From: Stutzerimonas kunmingensis
GTDB taxonomy: Bacteria; Pseudomonadota; Gammaproteobacteria; Pseudomonadales; Pseudomonadaceae
Reading direction: 5' to 3'
Assembly (NCBI RefSeq): GCF_900114065.1
Contig: NZ_FORS01000001.1
Location: 186,001-250,000, forward strand
DNA length: 64,000 bases
Shown here: positions 52,757 through 61,164 of the stretch, piece by piece
Position numbering within the stretch: position 1 is the stretch's first letter
How the letters are laid out: each line of letters begins with the position of its first letter
Translations under genes and position numbers: made by a program
The notes under the pieces: generated by a model
Seen by the model: only the letters and a program-made list of their open reading frames with translations
What the model was told of the DNA's origin: nothing
Database searches by the model: none

Positions 52757-54829
52757 TTACAGCGGACCGACGCTGGTGCAGCTGTTTGTGGCTTTGGCGT
52801 GCTTCTGCAGAACCGGCAGCTGCGGACGGTACTTGCCGCTGCTCACGTCTAGGGACATGGAGTACTCGCCCCACCAGGGACCGGCAGCCCAGTAGGTGCT
52901 CGGGATGCAGTTCTGACGCAGGTAGGCCAGCAGGTTGTCAGTAGCGACGATGGCCGAGGGCGAGAAGTCCGGTACGCCGTGCTCACCGATATAGCCGCGC
53001 AGCTTGTTCTGCTTGAGCCAGTCGACGAAGGGCTTGACGCGGTTGACGCCAATCATCGGGTCGTATTGCGCGGTCTTGTCGAAGTAGTTGCCCGAGAAAT
53101 CCTTGTCCACGTACATGTGCGCTTCGTAGACCAGGTTGTTCTTCGGATCACGCATCCACGGGTTGGTGATCAGCTGGGTGTTGTAGTGCGGCCAGTGGAA
53201 GGCGCTCGACCAGCGATCACCTGCTACGTAGATCCAGCGCTGGGAGTCGACGGTGCGGATTGCCTGAGCGGCGGCCAGGGCAGCCTGCGGCCAGAGACCG
53301 TTGGTGGAGTGCGGCTCGTTCATCAGGCCGTAGCCTTCGACGGCAGGATGGTTGACCACCTGCTGCACGATCTGCTTCCACACCGCAGCGAAGGAACTGA
53401 TAGGGACTTCGTTGGAACCGATCAGCTTGCCGTAGTAACGGTAGTAGTTGTGCAGATCGAGAATCACCTTGACGTTGTGCTTCTGCGCGAAGTCCAGCGA
53501 CTGCTTCAGGCGGGCGAACTCCTCAGCGTTCAGCGGAGAGTTCAGCTTGGGCTGGATACGCTCCCAGAGGAACGGCAGGCGAACCAGCGGCATGCCCAGG
53601 TCGGAGTACTTCTTGTAGTACGACTCGGCCGGGTAGGTGTAGTTGGTGCCATGCTTGCCCGGAACAACCGACGGGCCGAAGCCTGCGCCGGACAGGTTGA
53701 CGCCGACCAGCAGCGGCTTGCCGTTGGTGGTGTCAGGTGCGGTAGGCGCAGGCGCCGGTGCCGCTTCTACCGGCGGAGTAGTCAGAGCCGGAGACGAAGG
53801 AGTGCTGGTCGATGTGCTGACCACCGAGATGGTCTTCGGATAGCCCAGGGTGGTGCCGTTGATCACTGCACCGTCGAGGAAAACGCTCATGTTGCTGCCG
53901 ACCAGCTGAGTGCGCAGCACCTTGCGGGTCTGGCCGTCAGCGAGCTTCACCAAAGCGCCAGCCTTGAATGCCGCCACATTGGTGCTGCTTGCCTGGATCG
54001 AGAAGCCGGCAGCAGTGCGGAACATACCATTGAGCCAATGGGTATTGGTGTAGTTGTTCAGGTTGCTGGTGGCGATGACCGAAGTGGTCGGTGCAGTCGG
54101 AGCCGGGCTGGTAGTCGAAGTTGTAGCCAGCGACAACTTGTTGGGCGCGCCTACGACACTTCCGTTAACTGCCGCACCCTCGAGATAGACGCTCATATTG
54201 GCGCCGACAACTTGCACCTGGGTAACTTTGCGGACCTGGCCATCTGCCAGTTTTGCCGACGCACCAACTTTGAAAGCAGCCTTGTTGGCAGCACTTGCTG
54301 GAATGGAGAAGCCCGGCGACTTGCGCCATACACCATTGAGCCAATCGGTATTGGTGAATGCATTGATGCTGGTCGAGTGTGCAGCGACGGTAGTCGGTGA
54401 AGTGACCGGAGCGGTGGAAGTTATCGGCGCCGTAACGGCCGTACTACCGATGGTGACCACCTGCGGTGCGCCAACCTTGTTGCCGTCCAGCTTTGCACCT
54501 TCCAGAAAGATGCTCATGTTGCTGCCGACGATCTGCGCGCGGCTGATCTTGCGTACCTGACCGTCTGCCAGTCGTACCGAAACGCCGGCCACGAACGCGG
54601 TGCGGTTTGCCGAGGTGGCCGGGATCGAGAAGCCGGCGCCGGTGCGCCAGACACCGTTCAGCCAATCGGTGTTGGTGAAAGCGTTGATCTTGGCGGAAAC
54701 CGATACAGCGGCAACCGTGGATGCAGCGGCATAAGGCGTGGTTACAACAGTGACGCCACCCAGAAGAACAGCGGCGGCGATGGAAGCGACGAGTGCCTTG
54801 CGGGCACCGGAAAACAGGTTGGTGGACAT
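52757..54829 (-). CDS. secreted GH5-family glycoside hydrolase with three N-terminal repeats
   Basis: 690 residues. Signal peptide (1-36, ending YAAA). Three tandem repeats of about 80 residues (49-127, 155-235, 257-337), each with TNTxWLNGx(W/F)R, GFSI, LADGQxRK and VGxNMS(I/V)(F/Y)L(E/D)G, joined by Thr/Ser/Pro linkers. GH5 TIM barrel from about 373: LVRLPFLWERIQP, acid/base Glu505 in GYGLMNEPH, nucleophile Glu616 in GYIGEHGVP. Likely an endo-beta-glucanase or mannanase type enzyme; exact substrate unknown. The repeats may bind polysaccharide or the cell surface. ATG at 54829 has GGAGA upstream. Monocistronic with its own terminator. Confidence 0.87.
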   Translation of the reverse strand: MSTNLFSGARKALVASIAAAVLLGGVTVVTTPYAAASTVAAVSVSAKINAFTNTDWLNGVWRTGAGFSIPATSANRTAFVAGVSVRLADGQVRKISRAQIVGSNMSIFLEGAKLDGNKVGAPQVVTIGSTAVTAPITSTAPVTSPTTVAAHSTSINAFTNTDWLNGVWRKSPGFSIPASAANKAAFKVGASAKLADGQVRKVTQVQVVGANMSVYLEGAAVNGSVVGAPNKLSLATTSTTSPAPTAPTTSVIATSNLNNYTNTHWLNGMFRTAAGFSIQASSTNVAAFKAGALVKLADGQTRKVLRTQLVGSNMSVFLDGAVINGTTLGYPKTISVVSTSTSTPSSPALTTPPVEAAPAPAPTAPDTTNGKPLLVGVNLSGAGFGPSVVPGKHGTNYTYPAESYYKKYSDLGMPLVRLPFLWERIQPKLNSPLNAEEFARLKQSLDFAQKHNVKVILDLHNYYRYYGKLIGSNEVPISSFAAVWKQIVQQVVNHPAVEGYGLMNEPHSTNGLWPQAALAAAQAIRTVDSQRWIYVAGDRWSSAFHWPHYNTQLITNPWMRDPKNNLVYEAHMYVDKDFSGNYFDKTAQYDPMIGVNRVKPFVDWLKQNKLRGYIGEHGVPDFSPSAIVATDNLLAYLRQNCIPSTYWAAGPWWGEYSMSLDVSSGKYRPQLPVLQKHAKATNSCTSVGPL

Positions 54830-55362
54830 TGAGTCTCTCCGGAACTTACTACTTCAAAGGCCGAGCCTTTAAAAAGTGACGGGAGGTCGATAAGTCGTGG
54901 GGCGTTGCTCTTAAGGAGGGCCGCGGTGTCACAACAAACGAACCGTTCAACAAGAAATTTCCCGCCGTCCACCCCCTGAACAAACCGGCAAATCGTCTTG
55001 CGTGGCGGCTTTATAATAGGTTCCAAAAATTAATGGAAATTTTTTTGTCAGTAATAGATCGCCAGAAAAACGCCATATAGAGCAAATAACATTAAGTTGC
55101 CATTACTCATATGGCGATAGCTGTCGAATTGATATTACGTTTAACCGCCATAGTTGGTTTCCTGGCGTCAAAATAAGCGTCGGCTTTTTGAACTTCCGAG
55201 GTCTTAAGAGGGATTAACCGCTATCGAGCTTGCCGACGAACGGTATATAGCGGAGAAGCTGATAGCCGTCTGTGAGGGATGAGGAACCAGCGGCCGGAAG
55301 TAACCGATCTTCGTCGGCATATGGCTGTCGGATGCCTTACCGAACGACGAAACGGAGGCACC
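54830..55362. other. 530-bp intergenic region with AT-rich core
   Basis: No gene. The segment at about 55005-55200 is far richer in A and T than the surrounding DNA and has many short A and T runs. It lies between the divergent GH5 and DUF2945 genes and resembles sequence bound by H-NS-type (MvaT) proteins. Possible minus-strand -10 element near 55010-55018 (ATAATA on the plus strand). Confidence 0.45.
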
Positions 55363-55575
55363 ATGAGCCATAAGTACAAAGTGGGCGATCACGTCAGCTG
55401 GAACTCGGAAGCGGGACGGGTCAGCGGTCACATCACCCGCGTGCACACAGCGGACACCGAATTCATGGGCCGCACACGGCGCGCCAGCCCGGATGCCCCG
55501 CAATACGAGATCAAGAGCGACAAGACCGATCATGTGGCGATGCATAAAGAGTCGGCACTCAGGAAGCTGAGCTGA
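55363..55575 (+). CDS. DUF2945 (Hva1_TUDOR) small protein
   Basis: 70 residues: KVGDHVSWNSEAGRVSGHIT and YEIKSDKTDHVAMHKESALRK, the beta-barrel-like DUF2945 pattern in full length. GGAGG ribosome site. Two bases before the DUF488 gene, so co-transcribed. Function unknown; the fold is tudor/SH3-like and may bind nucleic acid or protein tails. Confidence 0.88.
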   Translation: MSHKYKVGDHVSWNSEAGRVSGHITRVHTADTEFMGRTRRASPDAPQYEIKSDKTDHVAMHKESALRKLS

Positions 55576-55577
55576 GC

Positions 55578-56159
55578 ATGGCTCAGCCAGCCACGGTGTG
55601 GACCATCGGCCACTCGACGCGCTCTCTGGAGCATCTGATCGAGATACTGCGCCACCATCAGATCGAGGCCATCGCCGACGTCCGTCGCTTTCCCGGCTCA
55701 CGGCGATTGCCGCAGTTCGGCGAGGCAGCGCTGCGCGAAGGTCTGGAAGCGCACGGGCTGCACTATCAATGGATCGAAGAGCTGGGCGGCAGACGGCGAC
55801 CTCTGAAGGATTCGCCAAGCCTGGCCTGGCGCAACAGCTCCTTTCGCGGCTATGCCGATCATTTGCGCAGCGATGAATTCAACCGCGGTCTGCAGCGCCT
55901 ACTGGAAACGGCGGCACACCGACGTACGGCAATGATGTGCGCCGAGGTGCTCTGGTGGCGCTGCCATCGTTCGCTGGTTTCGGACGTGTTGAAAATACGC
56001 GGCATCGAAGTCCTGCATATCCAGGACGAGAAGCCGCCGGCCGCCCACCCGTTCACCGCCCCTGCCCGCCTGGTCGACGGGCAGCTGAGCTATGCGGAGG
56101 GCAAAGGCGAGTCGCTGAGAAAGGAAGTCGGCAGCGGGCAGATCAATCTGGATCTGTAG
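55578..56159 (+). CDS. DUF488-family protein
   Basis: 193 residues. Signature TIGHSTRSLEHLIEIL at residues 9-24, ADVRRFPGSRRLPQF, and MMCAEVLWWRCHRSLVSD with the conserved Cys and the CHR motif. DUF488 proteins are cytosolic, of unknown activity; the Cys-His set suggests a catalytic or metal site. Forms a pair with the DUF2945 gene, a combination often seen with DNA-repair or stress genes. Confidence 0.88.
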   Translation: MAQPATVWTIGHSTRSLEHLIEILRHHQIEAIADVRRFPGSRRLPQFGEAALREGLEAHGLHYQWIEELGGRRRPLKDSPSLAWRNSSFRGYADHLRSDEFNRGLQRLLETAAHRRTAMMCAEVLWWRCHRSLVSDVLKIRGIEVLHIQDEKPPAAHPFTAPARLVDGQLSYAEGKGESLRKEVGSGQINLDL

Positions 56160-56201
56160 CGGCCACCGGGTAGTCATTGTGACCACCCCTATGGGGTTGG
56201 C

Positions 56202-57038
56202 TCAGACGCGTTCGATGCGATCCGGGTGGATGACGATGCGGCCCTGCTTGTAAAGACCACCGATGGCCTTCTTGAAGTTGCCCTTGCTGACGCCGAAGCG
56301 ACGGGCAATTTCCTCGGCCGGGCTCTTGTCGCTGGCATCCAGCGAGCCCTGGTTTTCGTCAAGCTTCTGCAGGATCAACGCCTGCAGCGCATCGGTCGCT
56401 TCGCTGCCCACCGGCTGCAGGCTCAGGCTGATCTTGCCGTCGGGCCGCAGCTCCTTGATGTAGCCGCGCTCGCGCATGCCACCACGGAGAAACTTGAACG
56501 CCTCGTTCTTGTGAATCAGGCCCCAGTGCTGGCCGTTGATGATCGCCTTGAAACCGAGATCGGTGGCTTCGACGATCAGCAGGTCCACCGCTTCTCCTAC
56601 CTTGTAGTTCGCCGGGATCTTGTCCAGATAGCGGTCCAGTCGCGCCGTGGCGGTAATGCGCCGGGTGCGCTTGTCGATGTAGACGTAGACCACGCAGTAA
56701 TCACCCACCTGCAGCGGCCGCTTCTCTTCCGAGTGCGGCAAGAGCAGGTCCTTGGGTAGTCCCCAGTCGAGAAACAATCCGACGCGGTTGATCTCGGCCA
56801 CCTTCAGACTGGCGAATTCACCGACCTGCACCTTGGGCTTTTCGGTGGTGGCGATCAGCTTGTCCTCGCTGTCGAGGTAGATGAAGACGTTCAGCCAGTC
56901 ATCCACCTCGGTCGGCATGTCCTTGGGGATGTAGCGGTTGGGCAGCAGGATTTCGCCGTCCGGGCCGCCGTCCAGATAGAGGCCGAAACCGGTGTGCTTG
57001 ACGATCTGCAGGCTGTTGTAACGTCCGATTGCGGCCAT
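56202..57038 (-). CDS. cvfB: CvfB-family S1 RNA-binding protein
   Basis: 278 residues. Three S1-like OB domains (about 1-65, 68-135, 145-210; VKHTGFGLYLDGGPDGEILL; INRVGLFLDWGLPKDLLLPH) and a C-terminal winged helix (EIARRFGVSKGNFKKAIGGL). This is the CvfB/YitL arrangement, which in Staphylococcus affects virulence gene expression through RNA. ATG start at 57038. Convergent with the DUF488 gene. Confidence 0.88.
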   Translation of the reverse strand: MAAIGRYNSLQIVKHTGFGLYLDGGPDGEILLPNRYIPKDMPTEVDDWLNVFIYLDSEDKLIATTEKPKVQVGEFASLKVAEINRVGLFLDWGLPKDLLLPHSEEKRPLQVGDYCVVYVYIDKRTRRITATARLDRYLDKIPANYKVGEAVDLLIVEATDLGFKAIINGQHWGLIHKNEAFKFLRGGMRERGYIKELRPDGKISLSLQPVGSEATDALQALILQKLDENQGSLDASDKSPAEEIARRFGVSKGNFKKAIGGLYKQGRIVIHPDRIERV

Positions 57039-57079
57039 GTGGGCGGTCCCGAATATAAAGGCGGCGATTCTAGCGCCTG

Positions 57080-59410
57080 TCAGCGTGGCAGTGCATAGGC
57101 GATCACCGAATCACCGGCTTTGGTACCCAGCGAGCCATGCCCGCCGGCAACCACCACGACCATCTGCCGACCCGAGCGGCTCTCGTAGGTCATCGGCGTG
57201 GCCTGGCCGCCGGCCGGCAGACGCGCTTTCCATAGCTCGCGGCCGGTGCTGACATCGTAGGCGCGCAGGTAGTAGTCCAGCGTTCCGCTCAGGAAGGCGA
57301 CGCCACCGGCGGTGAGCATCGGTCCGCCAAGGCTCGGCACGCCCATCTTGAACGGCAGCGGAATCGGCGAACGGTCGCGCACCGTGCCGTTCTTGCGCAG
57401 CCAATGCGTCTTGCCGGTACGCAGATCGGCGCCGGCCACGTAGCCCCAAGGCGGCGCGGTGCATGGCAGGCCGATGGGCGAGACGAAAGCCTTCAGCTCA
57501 ACCGCAAACGGCGAGCCAAAGTTCTCGTTGAGGAACGGCTCCTGCTCGGACACGTAGGTCGTCTCGGCATCCTCCCGGGGAATCAGCTTCGCGGTGAAGG
57601 CCAGATAGGCCGGCGTGCTGAACACCATCTGCCGCACCGGGTCCACCGCTACGCCGCCCCAGTTGAACACCCCGAAATTGCCCGGATGGACCAGGGTGCC
57701 CTGGGTCGATGGCGGTGTGTACCGTCCTTCGTAGCGCAGCGAGTGGAACTGGATGTGGCACATCATCTGGTCGATCAGCGTGGCACCCCACAGATCCTTG
57801 CCCTGCAGCTTCGGCGGCTCGTAGGTCAGTGCCGACGCAGGCTGCGTCCTGGCGACCCAGTCACCCTCGGCCGCGCCCTGCGGTGCAGGCACCTCGCGCA
57901 CCGGCAGGACCGGCTCACCCGTGCGACGGTCGAGTACATAGATGTCGCCCTGCTTGGTCGGCGCCACCAACGCGGGCACCGGACCCTCCTCGGTCTGGAT
58001 GTCGATCAGGCTCGGTTGCGCCGGTACGTCCATGTCCCAGAGGTCATGGCGCACGGTCTGGAAGACCCAGCGCAGCTGGCCGCTATCCAGATCGAGGGCG
58101 ACGATTGAGGAGGAAAAACGCTCGCTGTTCTCGCTACGCTTACCGCCCCACTGATCCGGCACCTGATTACCCAGCGGCACATAGACCATATCCAAGGCCT
58201 CGTCGGCACTGGAGATGCTCCAGCTGTTCGGGCTGCTTGCGCTGTAGGTCTGCCCGGCGGCGATCGGGGCCGTTTCATCCGGATTACCCGGGTCCCAGTT
58301 CCATTTCAGCTCCCCGGTATAGACGTCATAGGCACGGATGACGCCGGACGGCTCGTTGGCGCGAACGTTGTCATTCACCGCTCCGCCGACGATCACCCGA
58401 TCACGCGCGACCACCGGCGGCGACGTGGAATAGTAGAAGCCTTCCTTCACGTGGGGCATGTTCGCCCAGAGATCCACCGCGCCGTTGTCGCCGAAGCCGG
58501 GGCAAATCTCCCCGGTCTTCGCATCCAGCGCGATCAGCCTGGCATCGGCGGTTGGCATGAACAGGCGCTGCCGACAGGCCTGGCCCTCGGTGGCCGGCGG
58601 CGCTGCATGGTAGGAAAGCCCGCGGCAGGTCAGGTGCTGGCGGTTGACCGAATGCGGCACCTCGGGATCGAAGCGCCAGCGCTCCTCGCCGGTTTCGGCA
58701 TCCAGCGCGATGACCAGATTGTGCGGCGTGCACAGGTACAGGCTGTCATCGACCTTGAGCGGGGTGACTTCGTAGGTGGTTTCATCCGGGTCGTCCGGAC
58801 CGCGCAGATCTCCGGTCTGGTAATGCCACACCGGCTCCAGCCGCTCGACGTTGTGCGGCGTGATCTGTGCCAGCGGCGAGTAGCGCTGGCCCTGCTGGCT
58901 GCGTCCGTAAGCGTGCCAGTCGCCGGCCGGCACGGCTTGGTCCATGGCAGGCGCTTCGGCCAAAGGCGGCGGCAGCATGCCCTTGATGTCGTGACTGTCG
59001 TGCCCAACGGCGTAAATCGCTGCTGCGCCCCAGAGCACGACCGCCAGCATCAGCGGCAGCGCGGCGCCGCCCCAGGCGCGAAAGCCGAAGTGCTGCCAGC
59101 CCAGCCGCTGCGCGATCCAGGGCGTCAGCAGCCACAACCCGAGCGGCGCGATGATGCTGCCGCGCGGCGCCAGTTGCCACCAGTCCAGTCCCACTTCGTA
59201 CAGCGCCCAACCGAGCGCCCCGAGCATCAGCAGCGCGTAAACCCAAAGCGCCGCGCGGCGGCGCATCAGCAGCAGGGCCCCGGTCAGCAGAAACCCTGCC
59301 GCGACGATGGCGAAATACCAGGTACCGCCAAGGCTGACGACCTTCGCTCCCCCTGCAGCGAGCGCGAGCCCGACGATGACGCAGAACACTCCGCTGATGA
59401 CCACAGCCAC
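57080..59410 (-). CDS. gcd: membrane-bound PQQ-dependent glucose dehydrogenase
   Basis: 776 residues. Five N-terminal membrane helices (about 1-140) and an eight-bladed PQQ propeller in the periplasm: DWHAYGRSQQGQRYSPL, TCRGLSYH, WDMDVPAQPSL, GDIYVLDRRTGEPV and a C-terminal LPAGGQATPMTYES and AGGHGSLGTK. Oxidises glucose to gluconolactone and gives electrons to ubiquinone. Family neighbours include quinate dehydrogenase, but the sequence follows the Gcd pattern throughout. The start is GTG at 59410 with GGGAG upstream. No pqq synthesis genes in the window. A hairpin follows the neighbouring gene, so gcd has its own promoter. Confidence 0.92.
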   Translation of the reverse strand: MAVVISGVFCVIVGLALAAGGAKVVSLGGTWYFAIVAAGFLLTGALLLMRRRAALWVYALLMLGALGWALYEVGLDWWQLAPRGSIIAPLGLWLLTPWIAQRLGWQHFGFRAWGGAALPLMLAVVLWGAAAIYAVGHDSHDIKGMLPPPLAEAPAMDQAVPAGDWHAYGRSQQGQRYSPLAQITPHNVERLEPVWHYQTGDLRGPDDPDETTYEVTPLKVDDSLYLCTPHNLVIALDAETGEERWRFDPEVPHSVNRQHLTCRGLSYHAAPPATEGQACRQRLFMPTADARLIALDAKTGEICPGFGDNGAVDLWANMPHVKEGFYYSTSPPVVARDRVIVGGAVNDNVRANEPSGVIRAYDVYTGELKWNWDPGNPDETAPIAAGQTYSASSPNSWSISSADEALDMVYVPLGNQVPDQWGGKRSENSERFSSSIVALDLDSGQLRWVFQTVRHDLWDMDVPAQPSLIDIQTEEGPVPALVAPTKQGDIYVLDRRTGEPVLPVREVPAPQGAAEGDWVARTQPASALTYEPPKLQGKDLWGATLIDQMMCHIQFHSLRYEGRYTPPSTQGTLVHPGNFGVFNWGGVAVDPVRQMVFSTPAYLAFTAKLIPREDAETTYVSEQEPFLNENFGSPFAVELKAFVSPIGLPCTAPPWGYVAGADLRTGKTHWLRKNGTVRDRSPIPLPFKMGVPSLGGPMLTAGGVAFLSGTLDYYLRAYDVSTGRELWKARLPAGGQATPMTYESRSGRQMVVVVAGGHGSLGTKAGDSVIAYALPR

Positions 59411-59576
59411 GGCCTGTCTCCCTCGATCTTGTTATTCAAGTCACCACACTGCGACGGCCAGCAGGGCTGGCCATCATGAGAGTGGGACAGGCGACGAGCG
59501 GGAATGCTCCGTGCACAGGAGCGATTGGCGCAACGTGACTTGGCAAGACGGGGCCGGCAGCCCCGCCAGGCGAGAC

Positions 59577-60725
59577 TTACTGGGTGTCCAGGCCAACCTG
59601 AAGCAACTTGCCATTGCCCGCATCGGTCAGCACATAGAGGTAACCGTCGGGCCCGACGCGAACGTCGCGGATGCGCGCGCCGAGGTCCTTGAGCAGGCGT
59701 TCCTCACCAACCACGCGGTCGCCATCGAGCTGCAGACGTATCAGCGATTGATCCACCAGCGCGCCGATGAACAGACTGTGCTGCCAGTCGGGAAAGCGCT
59801 CGGCATCGTAGAACGCCATCCCACTGACGCCCGGCGATTTTTTCCAGACGTGGTGCGGCGGCTCGGTGCCCTCGACGGTTTCGCCCTCGGCTTCAGGAAT
59901 CGGCAGCATGCTGTAGTTGATGCCGTGAGTTGCCAGCGGCCAGCCGTAGTTCTTGCCGGCCTGGGGAATGTTGACCTCGTCACCGCCGCGCGGCCCATGT
60001 TCGTGGGTCCAGAGCACGCCGCTCCAGGGGTTGAGTGCGGCGCCCTGCTGGTTGCGATGGCCGTAGGACCAGATTTCCGGTCGCACGCCGTCCTGGCCGA
60101 CAAAGGGGTTGTCCTCCGGCACACTGCCGTCCAGGCCGATGCGCACCACCTTGCCCTGATGCTTGTCGAGGTCCTGCGAGGTCGGCCGCTGATTGTTTTC
60201 GCCGAGCGCGACGAACAGGTGTCCCTTGCCGTCGAACACCAGCCGCGAGCCGAAGTGCACCCCGGTAGAGAGCTTCGGCAGCTGACGGAAGATAACCTCG
60301 AAGTTATCCAGCCGTGTGTCATCGTCACTCAGCCGGCCACGACCGACCGCCGTTCCAGCCTTGCCCTGCTCACCGGCCTCGGCATAGGTCAGGTAGACCA
60401 GGCGGTCCTTTTCGAAGTCCGGCGACAATCGCACGTCGAGCAAACCACCCTGGGAGCGGGCGAAGACCTCCGGCACGCCAGCAAGCGGCTCGGAGAGGCT
60501 GCCGTCCAGGCCGATCACGCGCAGGCGGCCAGGCCGTTCGGTCACCAGCATGCGCTTGCCGTCCGGCAGGAAGGCCAGTGCCCAGGCGTTTTCAAGGCCG
60601 CTGGCGATCTCCTTGACCGTTATCGGCCCGGCCTCGCTGGAATGACGTTCAGTTTCGGCGACAGCCTGCAGCGAAGCGGCGATGGCAAAACCGCAGAGCG
60701 TGGTGCGAATGGCATGGCGCAGCAT
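59577..60725 (-). CDS. soluble PQQ-dependent aldose sugar dehydrogenase-like protein
   Basis: 382 residues, signal peptide (1-23, ending AVA). Six-bladed propeller of the GSDH/YliI family: ENAWALAFLPDGKRMLVTERPGR-type start, SQGGLLDVRLSPDF, GVHFGSRLVFDGKGHLFV, HRNQQGAALNP and WTHEHGPRGGDEVN, with the catalytic His (STGVHFGSR) and the PQQ-binding Arg/Lys set in place. Oxidises aldose sugars in the periplasm. Upstream of gcd in the same direction, so both can use periplasmic sugars and PQQ. Confidence 0.9.
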   Translation of the reverse strand: MLRHAIRTTLCGFAIAASLQAVAETERHSSEAGPITVKEIASGLENAWALAFLPDGKRMLVTERPGRLRVIGLDGSLSEPLAGVPEVFARSQGGLLDVRLSPDFEKDRLVYLTYAEAGEQGKAGTAVGRGRLSDDDTRLDNFEVIFRQLPKLSTGVHFGSRLVFDGKGHLFVALGENNQRPTSQDLDKHQGKVVRIGLDGSVPEDNPFVGQDGVRPEIWSYGHRNQQGAALNPWSGVLWTHEHGPRGGDEVNIPQAGKNYGWPLATHGINYSMLPIPEAEGETVEGTEPPHHVWKKSPGVSGMAFYDAERFPDWQHSLFIGALVDQSLIRLQLDGDRVVGEERLLKDLGARIRDVRVGPDGYLYVLTDAGNGKLLQVGLDTQ

Positions 60726-60844
60726 GGTCTTCCTCTCAGGTGATGATCCGGCGTCGAGAAACTCGCTTTTGCGGCTAATTGAAGACCAGACGGCTCGCTG
60801 AGTGGTTGCAAAAACGCTTCAAGAAATGACGGCCTGCAAAAACC

Positions 60845-60873
60845 TGAACAAATTTTGATCAAATCTGTATAAT
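60845..60873 (+). promoter_or_regulatory. sigma-70 promoter of the 59-residue protein gene
   Basis: Perfect TATAAT at 60868-60873, 17-bp spacer, and TGAACA at 60845-60850 as -35. Located 34 bases upstream of the ATG; AAGGA ribosome site follows. One of the best -10 elements in the window. Confidence 0.7.
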
Positions 60874-60906
60874 GCCCGGTTCGACTGATTAAAGGAAAAG
60901 CGATCC

Positions 60907-61086
60907 ATGGCCACTAAAACCACCAGCGCCAAGCGCAAGCCCGAACCCGCCACCGAAACCAGCCAGTCCCTCGCTGCGCAAATGGCCGCTTTCATCAAGG
61001 CCGGCGGCGAAGTCCAGACCATCCCCAACGGTGTGAGTGGCCAGACCAACGGTCCTTCCCGCCAGATCACCATCAGCAAGAAGTGA
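60907..61086 (+). CDS. small conserved basic protein, 59 residues
   Basis: Basic N-terminal tail rich in Lys and Thr (KTTSAKRKPEPATETSQS) and a compact helical core SLAAQMAAFIKAGGEVQTIP with the ending GVSGQTNGPSRQ. The core pattern, AxFIKAGGExQxIPxGxSG, looks conserved among pseudomonads from memory. No known domain. Strong promoter, AAGGA site and a hairpin at 61100-61128. Possibly a nucleic-acid-binding protein or RNA polymerase associate, which is speculation. Confidence 0.8.
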   Translation: MATKTTSAKRKPEPATETSQSLAAQMAAFIKAGGEVQTIPNGVSGQTNGPSRQITISKK

Positions 61087-61099
61087 TCTGAACCGCCTT

Positions 61100-61128
61100 C
61101 GGCGAGCCGGCTTTATCATGGCTCGCCG
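61100..61128 (+). terminator. hairpin after the 59-residue protein gene
   Basis: Stem CGGCGAGCC (61100-61108) with its complement (61120-61128), 11-nt loop. The following sequence has only weak T content, so termination may be partial. Confidence 0.5.
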
Positions 61129-61164
61129 CGTTCTACCCCCCCCTTTCTCGTCTCCGAGCGCACC

